64,000 bases of DNA from Bacteroidota bacterium (GTDB lineage: Bacteria > Bacteroidota > Bacteroidia > Bacteroidales > Dysgonomonadaceae): assembly GCA_023388315.1 (NCBI GenBank), contig JAEWGM010000043.1, positions 62,001 through 126,000 of the forward strand, read 5' to 3'. Positions 19,617 to 26,304 of this stretch are shown here, in pieces (within the stretch, counting starts at the first letter, position 1; each line of letters begins with the position of its first letter). The translations under genes and the position numbers were made by a program. The notes beneath the pieces were generated by a model that was not told the DNA's origin, searched no databases, and was given only the letters and a program-made list of their open reading frames with translations.

Positions 19617-19856
19617 CTACCAATTCTTTGATTCCTTTTCCAATTTCTCTTGCGTAGTAACCTTTCCAAACAGATAATCTTTATCGGATTTTGCGGATCT
19701 CGCAATTAGTTCTTTGTTGGTAAACGGGCGAATGGATGCAGCTTTTTTGGTTTTTAACTTCAATACTGTTGTTTCTATTTTTTCAAATACCTTTTCGTCT
19801 TCCAGCCCGATAAGATATTCAATAATATTCAGCTTTCGTGTTTGAATATCCAGCAT
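19617..19856 (-). CDS. Orphan antitoxin-like small protein
   Basis: 79 aa from the ATG at 19856. The N-terminus (MLDIQTRKLNIIEYLIGLED) resembles the short helical antitoxins that pair with RelE/ParE-type toxins in Bacteroidetes, and it ends in KESKNW. No toxin gene is adjacent: downstream is ilvE, and dnaG diverges upstream. The start is set by a strong Shine-Dalgarno AAGGAGG (19864-19870, 7-nt spacing) and a -7 TACATTTG (19876-19883) lying over the longer alternative start at 19886. Function is unproven. Confidence 0.65.
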   Translation of the reverse strand: MLDIQTRKLNIIEYLIGLEDEKVFEKIETTVLKLKTKKAASIRPFTNKELIARSAKSDKDYLFGKVTTQEKLEKESKNW

Positions 19857-19944
19857 CTTTGTTCCTCCTTTTTTGCAAATGTACAATTTTTATTTATAAA
19901 AAGATGCTGTTTTCAGCATATAAATCACTATTTTCGTATCCCCA

Positions 19945-21969
19945 ATGATTGACCAAATAACCATAGGACGAATTCAGGACGCAGCGCAGATAGTGGACGT
20001 TGTGTCCGATTTTGTTACACTTCGCAAACGCGGCGTGAACTACGTGGGATTGTGTCCGTTTCACGACGACCGCACGCCATCGTTCTACGTTTCTCCCGCG
20101 AAAAATATCTGCAAATGTTTCGCCTGCGGCGAGGGTGGCTCGCCGGTGAATTTCGTGATGAAACACGAGCAATTGTCGTATTACGAAGCGTTAAAATTTC
20201 TTGCCAAGAAGTACAACATCGAAGTGGTTGAGAAAGAACTGACCAACGAGGAAAAACAAGCGCAAAGCGATCGCGACAGTATGTTTATCCTCAACGAGTT
20301 CGCGCGAGATTATTTCGTGAAAACGCTTCACCACAACCCCGAAGGGAAAGCCGTGGGCTTGAGTTATTTTCGTGAGCGCGGCTTCAGAGACGATCTGATA
20401 AAAAAGTTTCAACTCGGTTACGGTTTGGAGCAACGCGACGCGTTTTCGCAGGAAGCGCAAAAAGCCGGTTACCGACAAGAATACTTGCTCAAAACGGGAC
20501 TTTCCTATGGCGGTGAAGATGGCCGCCCACTTATAGACCGTTTCCGTGGGCGCGTGATTTTTCCCGTTCACACGCTTTCGGGCAAAGTGGTGGCTTTTGG
20601 CGGGCGCATTCTCAAAAAAGTGGAGAATGTGGGCAAATACGTCAATTCTCCCGAGAGCGATATCTATTCAAAAAGCAAAGAACTTTACGGCATTTTCTTT
20701 GCCAAAGGAGCCATCGTGAAGCAAGACAAATGCTTTTTGGTAGAGGGCTACACCGATGTGATATCGATGCACCAAGCGGGAATAGAAAATGTGGTGGCTT
20801 CATCGGGAACGGCGCTCACACACGGACAAATCCGAATGATACACCGTTTTTCGGAAAACATTACGGTGCTCTATGATGGCGACGCGGCCGGTATAAAAGC
20901 GGCTTTGCGCGGTATTGATTTGCTGCTGCAAGATGGAATGAACGTGAAAGTGGTGCTTCTGCCGCCGGGCGAAGACCCCGATTCGTTCGCGAAAAAACAA
21001 AATGCAGAAAATTTCAACCGTTTTATCGAAAGCAACGAGCAAGATTTCATCCGTTTCAAAACCCAGTTGCTGCTCGACGAAGCCGGCGATGACCCCATTA
21101 AACGTGCTGGATTAATCACAAATATTGTGGAAAGTATCGCACTCATCCCCGATAACATCAAGCGCTCGGTATATATTCAAGATACGGCAACATTGCTCAA
21201 TTCCCGCGAAGAGGTGCTGATTGCCGCGGTGAATAAAATTAGAATCAATAATTATAAAAAACGCAAGGAACAAGCTGATAAAGAGGCGCTGAACGCGAAA
21301 GCTGATAAGGTTTTGATTGATATTCAGGAGCAAACTTTCGATAAGGCCTCGCCGAAAAATCCGTTTGATAAATTTGAGTACGCTATTCTTCGGTATGTGG
21401 TCCGGTATGGTAATCTTCCTGTTTATCAGAAGTTTGAAAAGCAAAAGCGCGGTGAAGGGAAAAATGTTGTAGAGGAAGATGTCTTGGTTGAGGAAGGTCC
21501 ATCGGTCATTGATTTTGTTCGTTACGATATGGAAAGAGACGGCATTCATTTTACCAATTTGCTGTATCGTCAACTTTTTGAGGAAGCGGTAGAACAAGCG
21601 GAAAACGAAGATTTTGTTCCGGGCAGGTATTTTCTGTCGCACCACGACCCGAAAATCAACAAATTGGCATCGGACCTGATGAGCGATAAATACCAGTTGA
21701 GCAAAATACATTCAAAATCGTTAGGCGAATACATCGATGATAAAAATTCGCGCCTACTTGAGCAAAATATGCTCAAAACCTATGTCCCACGCGCTACAAC
21801 AGAATTGAAAAATGCGTATGTGCTGCAAAAAATAAAGGAAATTAAAAACGAAATGAAATCGGCAGATTCGGAAAAAGCCCTTCAGCTCATTCACGAATTG
21901 AAACAATTGCAGGAAATCAAAAAAATATTGGCTAAAGATTTGGGGGAGAGGATAATATTGAAGTATTAG
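19945..21969 (+). CDS. dnaG: DNA primase
   Basis: Makes RNA primers for replication. The CHC2 zinc finger is at 37-61 (Cys37, His40, Cys58, Cys61), the DnaG catalytic core at about 125-250, and the TOPRIM domain holds VEGYTDVISMHQAG and VLYDGDAAG. The C-terminal ~200 residues are a charged, helicase-binding type region. 674 aa is typical for Bacteroidetes. It is transcribed away from the antitoxin-like gene. Confidence 0.97.
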   Translation: MIDQITIGRIQDAAQIVDVVSDFVTLRKRGVNYVGLCPFHDDRTPSFYVSPAKNICKCFACGEGGSPVNFVMKHEQLSYYEALKFLAKKYNIEVVEKELTNEEKQAQSDRDSMFILNEFARDYFVKTLHHNPEGKAVGLSYFRERGFRDDLIKKFQLGYGLEQRDAFSQEAQKAGYRQEYLLKTGLSYGGEDGRPLIDRFRGRVIFPVHTLSGKVVAFGGRILKKVENVGKYVNSPESDIYSKSKELYGIFFAKGAIVKQDKCFLVEGYTDVISMHQAGIENVVASSGTALTHGQIRMIHRFSENITVLYDGDAAGIKAALRGIDLLLQDGMNVKVVLLPPGEDPDSFAKKQNAENFNRFIESNEQDFIRFKTQLLLDEAGDDPIKRAGLITNIVESIALIPDNIKRSVYIQDTATLLNSREEVLIAAVNKIRINNYKKRKEQADKEALNAKADKVLIDIQEQTFDKASPKNPFDKFEYAILRYVVRYGNLPVYQKFEKQKRGEGKNVVEEDVLVEEGPSVIDFVRYDMERDGIHFTNLLYRQLFEEAVEQAENEDFVPGRYFLSHHDPKINKLASDLMSDKYQLSKIHSKSLGEYIDDKNSRLLEQNMLKTYVPRATTELKNAYVLQKIKEIKNEMKSADSEKALQLIHELKQLQEIKKILAKDLGERIILKY

Positions 21970-22000
21970 GGTGTTCGATGGTATTCAGTTGCTGTAAAAG

Positions 22001-22028
22001 CATCTGACCGCTTCAAGTCGGTCTGATG
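22001..22028. repeat. REP-like palindrome, copy 1
   Basis: CATC-T-GACCG and CGGTC-T-GATG arms around an 8-nt loop, the two arms differing by a T/T mismatch. It ends 16 nt before the RAYT start and is identical over 28 bp to the copy at 23772. Confidence 0.8.
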
Positions 22029-22044
22029 GATTGGACGAAGAAAA

Positions 22045-22628
22045 ATGTATTTCGAAGAAGACTGTACATATCATATCTATAACAGAAGCAACGAGAAGTT
22101 GTTTTATAACCGCGATAACTATATTTTCTTCTTGCAAAAAGTGAGAAAACATATTTATCCGCTTGCGCACATATTGTGTTACTGTCTCATGCCTAATCAT
22201 TTCCACTTTATTGTTACGATAAAAGACGAAGGCGCTAAATTTTTTGATAATGAAAGAGTGAAAGATATGCAATATATCACCAGAGCATTTGGCACGGTAT
22301 TGAGTTCATATACACAGGCGCTTAATAAAAATATGCAAAGGAGAGGAGCAATTTTGCGCATAAAACGAAAGCTAAAATGCTAAATAATGCTGATGATAAT
22401 TATTCTATAAGTTGTTTTATGTATGTCCATCAAAATCCGCTTTTGGCGAATTTGGTTGAAAAAATAGAAAATTGGGAATTCTCCTCATTTCCTGATTATA
22501 TTGGAATGAGAAAAGGAACTCTTGTAAATATACAAATGGGTTTGGATATCTTTGATTTAGAGCGAGAGCAGATTTATGAATTAAGCTATCAATTATTGCA
22601 AGATAAAAGTGACAAAGATTATATTTAG
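22045..22628 (+). pseudogene. REP-associated tyrosine transposase (RAYT), frameshifted
   Basis: Two overlapping frames rejoin into one Y1-transposase of about 194 aa. The first (22045-22383) has the N-terminal CTYHIYNRSNEKLFYN and the HUH motif in MPNHFHFIV. The second (22377-22628) has the conserved YVHQNPLLANLVEKIENWEFSS segment that follows the expected catalytic-tyrosine helix. They are out of phase by one nucleotide near the T4 run at about 22353-22356; one extra T would restore AIFAHKTKAKMLNNAD. RAYTs act on REP palindromes, and REP-like sequences flank this gene. It may be a true 1-nt deletion or a homopolymer sequencing error. Confidence 0.85.
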
Positions 22629-22643
22629 TGCACATGAAATAAC

Positions 22644-22702
22644 GCGTCAGACCGGTAATCGGTCAGACGCTACGCTCCATCTGACTGGTTATCGGTCTGA
22701 TG
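22644..22702. repeat. REP-like palindromes, copies 2a and 2b (paired)
   Basis: Copy 2a (22644-22670): GCGTC-A-GACCG / CGGTC-A-GACGC with a 5-nt loop. Copy 2b (22678-22702): CATC-T-GACTG / CGGTC-T-GATG. Both have the single central mismatch and are 7 nt apart, like a BIME pair. They begin 15 bp after the RAYT stop. Confidence 0.8.
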
Positions 22703-22783
22703 CATTAAATCCCAAACAAATTTAATGAATAAATAAAACAATCTGTCGGTTATTCTGTTTATTGATTTCACAATTGAATTTCC

Positions 22784-22862
22784 ACTGAATAACCACAGAC
22801 TAACAATTGAATATCTACTGAATAACAATTGAATAACGCGCAGTGAATAACTACTGAATAAC
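22784..22862 (+). repeat. 11-nt-period repeats before the ABC ATPase gene
   Basis: Five copies of a degenerate ACTGAATAAC start at 22784, 22817, 22828, 22842 and 22853 (spacings 33, 11, 14, 11). They end 9 bp before the ATPase start. A two-unit version precedes the permease gene (23847-23868). Confidence 0.7.
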
Positions 22863-22871
22863 AATCGTATT

Positions 22872-23804
22872 ATGTACTTACAAACCACCAACGTAACAAA
22901 ACAATATGCCAACCACTTGGCGTTAAACAACGTAAGCATCGAAGTGCCACAAGGAACAGTTTTTGGCTTACTGGGGCCAAACGGCGCGGGAAAAACCACG
23001 CTCATCCGCATCATAACGCGCATTACTGCTCCCGATAGCGGCGAAGTGTTTATCAACGGACGCCCATCGAAAAGCGACGATGTGCTCAACATTGGCTACC
23101 TGCCGGAAGAACGTGGACTATACAAAAAAATGAAAGTGGGCGAACAAGCGATGTATTTGGCGCAACTGCGCGGATTATCCAAAGCCGACGCGCATCGTGA
23201 ACTGATGCTTTGGTTTAACCGTTTCGATATTTCCGGTTGGTATAATCGGAAAGTGGAAGAATTGTCTAAAGGCATGCAGCAGAAAGTGCAATTTATTTCC
23301 ACCGTAATTCACAACCCCGATTTACTCATTTTCGATGAGCCTTTCAGCGGTTTCGACCCCGTGAACGCCGAAATGATCAAGAACGAAATGCTTCGCTTGA
23401 AATCTGAAGGCAAAACCATCATTCTCTCCACGCACAATATGGAATCGGTGGAAGCCTTGTGCGATAACATCGCGTTGATAAACAAGTCGGAAGTTGTGCT
23501 GCAAGGCAAGGTGTTCGATATCAGGCGAGAACATCGCACTAATGTGTATCGGTTCAGGTTGCGGGCGGATGATTTCCGCTTTGAACATCCTGCTTTTGAG
23601 CTGCTTTCGAAAGAACCTTACCACGAATTTCTCGATATCATAATTAAAAAGCAACCGGATCTCGCGCCCAACGAGTTGGCGAAAATTATTTTCGATAACT
23701 TCGATGTGGTAGCCTACGATGAGGAAATTCCCACAATGAATGATGTGTTTATACAAACTGTTCAGTCACCGCATCTGACCGCTTCAAGTCGGTCTGATGC
23801 ATAA
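22872..23804 (+). CDS. ABC transporter ATP-binding protein (NatA-like)
   Basis: Energises the permease encoded 74 bp downstream. Walker A GPNGAGKTT (about 37-45), signature VEELSKGMQQK (LSKGMQQ in place of LSGGQ), Walker B LLIFDEPFSGFDP, switch His in STHNMES. The region after ~residue 220 is the DUF4162-type C-terminal domain of NatA/YhaQ-like exporters. The last 11 or so residues (HLTASSRSDA after QSP) are encoded by a REP-like palindrome (23772-23799), so the native C-terminus was replaced or extended. Substrate unknown; Na+ or drug export is the usual guess for the family. Confidence 0.9.
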   Translation: MYLQTTNVTKQYANHLALNNVSIEVPQGTVFGLLGPNGAGKTTLIRIITRITAPDSGEVFINGRPSKSDDVLNIGYLPEERGLYKKMKVGEQAMYLAQLRGLSKADAHRELMLWFNRFDISGWYNRKVEELSKGMQQKVQFISTVIHNPDLLIFDEPFSGFDPVNAEMIKNEMLRLKSEGKTIILSTHNMESVEALCDNIALINKSEVVLQGKVFDIRREHRTNVYRFRLRADDFRFEHPAFELLSKEPYHEFLDIIIKKQPDLAPNELAKIIFDNFDVVAYDEEIPTMNDVFIQTVQSPHLTASSRSDA

Positions 23805-23847
23805 AATTGTGAGAGACAACGCGTCAGACCGCGAATCGGTCAGAGGC
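23772..23847. repeat. REP-like palindromes, copies 3a and 3b
   Basis: Copy 3a (23772-23799) is identical over 28 bp to copy 1 and lies inside the 3' end of the ATPase gene. Copy 3b (23821-23847) has GCGTC-A-GACCG / CGGTC-A-GAGGC arms with one extra mismatch. The pair has the same order of types, but reversed spacing, compared with the pair after the RAYT. Confidence 0.8.
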
Positions 23848-23868
23848 AGCTGAATAACAATCAAATAA
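23847..23868 (+). repeat. 11-nt repeats before the ABC permease gene
   Basis: Two consecutive units, CAGCTGAATAA and CAATCAAATAA, end 10 bp before the permease ATG. They match the units upstream of the ATPase gene. Confidence 0.6.
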
Positions 23869-23878
23869 CACCCAAAAT

Positions 23879-25186
23879 ATGAATACCTTAGGCTTAGTCA
23901 TACAACGCGAATATCTGACACGCGTACGAAAAAAATCGTTTATCATCATGACGCTGCTCATGCCATTATTGCTGGTGGCGCTGTCGTTTGTGCCCTTGTG
24001 GCTGTCCACGCTCAACGATGGAGCAGTTAAAAACATCGCCATTATCGATCACACCGGATTGTACGCGCCGTTGTTAGAATCTACCGATCAATACCATTTT
24101 CAAATCGTTGGGCAAGCGCAGCAAGAAGAACAGCAATCCAAACTGGGAAAAGAACTGTTTGCCATTTTGCAAATCACCGACGACTTAAATAAAAACAAGA
24201 ATGCCGTCAACATCTTGTCTGAAAAGCAGACGCCGCAAGAGCTTCGTTCACTAATTGAAAACACGCTCAACGAAAAAGTTATGCAACAGCGGTTAGACGA
24301 TTTGTCTCACCAAAGCGACGTGAATTCCGCCGCTATTTCCCAAGTACGCTCCATTATTGAATCGGGCGCCAACATTTCTGTAAGAACCATGCGCTGGGGC
24401 GAAGGCGGTAAGGTTTCGGAATCCTCCACTGAGGTGGCTACCATCATTGGAATGGTGTTTACTTTTCTTATTTACATGTTCATTTTAATGTATGGCAATA
24501 TGGTAATGCAGGCCGTGTTGGAAGAAAAGAAAAGCCGTGTGGTGGAGGTGATGGTCTCATCGGTGAAGCCGGTGAATTTATTGGTCGGAAAAATTACCGG
24601 AATTGGTTTGGTGGGCATCACGCAACTGCTCATTTGGGGCATTTTAACCGGCGCGTTATTTACCGTTCTCTCCCTGTTTATCGCCTCGCCCGAACAAGCT
24701 ACTGCTATGCCCGCCGAAATGAACAGCTTTAATATGGAAGGCGTTTTGGGTTCGGTGATGAGCGTAAATTGGTTCGAAATAATCGTTTATTTCCTGTTGT
24801 TTTTTGTTGGCGGATACATTTTGTACGCGTCCATTTTCGCGATGTTCGCCTCGGCAGTGGATAGCGAAGAAGACACCACGCAATTTATGATGCCCGTTAC
24901 CATTATTATTATGTTCGCCTTTTTCGCCGGATTTTACAGCGTGAGCAACCCCGATGGGCCTTTGGCGTTTTGGGGGTCGCTTATTCCGTTCACATCGCCC
25001 ATCGTGATGATGGTGCGCTTGCCCTTTGGAATTCCTTTGTGGGAGAAACTTTTATCACTGGTTTTACTCTACGGTACGTTCGTGTTAATCTCAATTTTTG
25101 CCGCTAAAATTTATCGTGTGGGTATTTTGATGTATGGCAAAAAACCGTCCATTAAGGAGATGATAAAGTGGGTGAGGTATAAGTGA
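23879..25186 (+). CDS. ABC transporter permease (NatB-like)
   Basis: 435 aa. An N-terminal transmembrane segment (about 22-42) precedes a large extracytoplasmic domain (about 50-190) and then five or more hydrophobic helices (about 195-425: MVFTFLIYMFILMYGNMVMQ, GLVGITQLLIWGIL, FEIIVYFLLFFVGGYI and others), the ABC2_membrane_3 layout. The EEKKSRVVEVMVSSV segment is the coupling-helix region facing the ATPase. It is paired with the upstream NatA-like gene; substrate unknown. Confidence 0.9.
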   Translation: MNTLGLVIQREYLTRVRKKSFIIMTLLMPLLLVALSFVPLWLSTLNDGAVKNIAIIDHTGLYAPLLESTDQYHFQIVGQAQQEEQQSKLGKELFAILQITDDLNKNKNAVNILSEKQTPQELRSLIENTLNEKVMQQRLDDLSHQSDVNSAAISQVRSIIESGANISVRTMRWGEGGKVSESSTEVATIIGMVFTFLIYMFILMYGNMVMQAVLEEKKSRVVEVMVSSVKPVNLLVGKITGIGLVGITQLLIWGILTGALFTVLSLFIASPEQATAMPAEMNSFNMEGVLGSVMSVNWFEIIVYFLLFFVGGYILYASIFAMFASAVDSEEDTTQFMMPVTIIIMFAFFAGFYSVSNPDGPLAFWGSLIPFTSPIVMMVRLPFGIPLWEKLLSLVLLYGTFVLISIFAAKIYRVGILMYGKKPSIKEMIKWVRYK

Positions 25187-25193
25187 TGATGGG

Positions 25194-25221
25194 TGCTGGA
25201 TGCTAGATGCTGGGTGTTGGT
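25194..25221. repeat. Heptamer tandem repeat (TGCTGGA type)
   Basis: Four consecutive 7-mers: TGCTGGA, TGCTAGA, TGCTGGG, TGTTGGT, starting 8 nt after the permease stop. Confidence 0.8.
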
Positions 25222-25255
25222 GCCATGCTGAACGAAGTGAAGCATCTTTGTAAAC

Positions 25256-25293
25256 AAAAAACTTCTCTGTTGCGATAAGCGGAGAAGTTTTTT
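25256..25293. terminator. Bidirectional terminator between permease and higA
   Basis: AAAAAACTTCTC (25256-25267) pairs with GAGAAGTTTTTT (25282-25293), between convergent genes. Confidence 0.9.
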
Positions 25294-25298
25294 TGATT

Positions 25299-25610
25299 TT
25301 ATACAGCGCTTTTTTCATTCTCTTTTCGTATCCTGATTATTCTTTTCAGTTGGTTGGACTTTTCTTGTAGTTCATTTTCAATATCATAATCGTTTTGAAG
25401 CCCTAACCAAAATTTCGCGGAATTTCCAAAGTATGCGCTCAGTCTTACTGCCGTATCCGCGGAAATTCTGCGATTTCCTTTTATTATTTCCGAAATTCTC
25501 GTTTGCGGAATTTCCAAGTCTTTCGCTAATCTGTATTGAGAAATGTTGGAAGGAATTAAAAACTCTTCCAGCAAGATTTCACCCGGTGTTATGTTTTTTA
25601 GTTTTTTCAT
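25299..25610 (-). CDS. higA: HigA-family antitoxin / HTH regulator
   Basis: 103 aa. It opens with ITPGEILLEEFLIPSNISQY and an XRE-type helix-turn-helix RLAKDLEIPQTRISEIIKGN (about 28-47), then RRISADTAVRLSAYFGNSAKFWLGLQNDYD, the standard HigA signature. HigA normally follows and neutralises the RelE-fold toxin HigB. Here the upstream partner is an HD-domain phosphohydrolase whose TGA overlaps this ATG (ATGA), and no HigB is seen. It is either an orphan antitoxin or a regulator of the HD gene. Confidence 0.9.
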   Translation of the reverse strand: MKKLKNITPGEILLEEFLIPSNISQYRLAKDLEIPQTRISEIIKGNRRISADTAVRLSAYFGNSAKFWLGLQNDYDIENELQEKSNQLKRIIRIRKENEKSAV

Positions 25611-26197
25611 TTCTTCAAAATCCCTTTTTCCACACTTTCATCGATAATTTTTTCGGCAAAATTCCACAACTCTTTCGATCCCTCTTTAATTACTTTCTTC
25701 TTGTTGTAAACCGATTGGTATTTTACGCCGAACTCCTCCCATGTTCCGCCGTTATTGGACGTGTTTTGCAGTAATGGTTCAAGCTTGTCCATCGATCTGG
25801 CGAATTTGGCTTCAGGTGTAATCCCTACTTCAAATTCTTTCCAAAGTTCAATAAATTCCGAAGCCTGTTTCTCGGGCAGCAAGCCAAAAATTCGCTGAGC
25901 GGCTTTCAGCTCCTCTTCGGTGTTGTCGTGGCTTTTATTTTGGTCATAAATAAACGTATCGCCCGCGTCAATTTCCACAATATCGTGTATCAAAACCATT
26001 TTTACGACTTTCAGTAAATCAATTTCCGCATCGGAATACTCGCTCAAAACAATGGCCATCATGGCTAAATGCCAACTGTGTTCGGCATCGTTTTCGCGCC
26101 TGTCGCTGTTGAATAACTTCGTTCGGCGTTGGATGTATTTTATTTTGTCAATTTCTTTTATGAAAGCGATTTGGTGGGAGAGGTTGTTGGATGTCAT
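25607..26197 (-). CDS. HD domain phosphohydrolase (YfbR/HDDC2-like)
   Basis: 196 aa from the ATG at 26197. Metal-binding HD motifs are present: the first His in DAEHSWHLAMMA, the HD dyad in MVLIHDIVEIDAGDT and the distal Asp in FARSMDKLEPLLQN. Family members are 5'-deoxynucleotidases acting on dNMPs. A longer start (26302) exists but would cross a -7-like TATCTTTA at 26243-26250, and the added residues are not family-like. It is translationally coupled to higA. Confidence 0.85.
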   Translation of the reverse strand: MTSNNLSHQIAFIKEIDKIKYIQRRTKLFNSDRRENDAEHSWHLAMMAIVLSEYSDAEIDLLKVVKMVLIHDIVEIDAGDTFIYDQNKSHDNTEEELKAAQRIFGLLPEKQASEFIELWKEFEVGITPEAKFARSMDKLEPLLQNTSNNGGTWEEFGVKYQSVYNKKKVIKEGSKELWNFAEKIIDESVEKGILKK

Positions 26198-26304
26198 TTG
26201 ATTGATATTTGGATTCTTTTCCAGATAAAGATTTTCACGCAATAAAGATACAAATTTATCAAACAAATTCCCTATTTTTGTTTTTCCTATAAAACGAATC
26301 AAAA

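Noticed and set aside
22340..22390. Programmed -1 frameshift in the RAYT
   Set aside because: The direction fits, but there is no X-XXY-YYZ heptamer at the junction and RAYTs are not known to use one; deletion or sequencing error is simpler.
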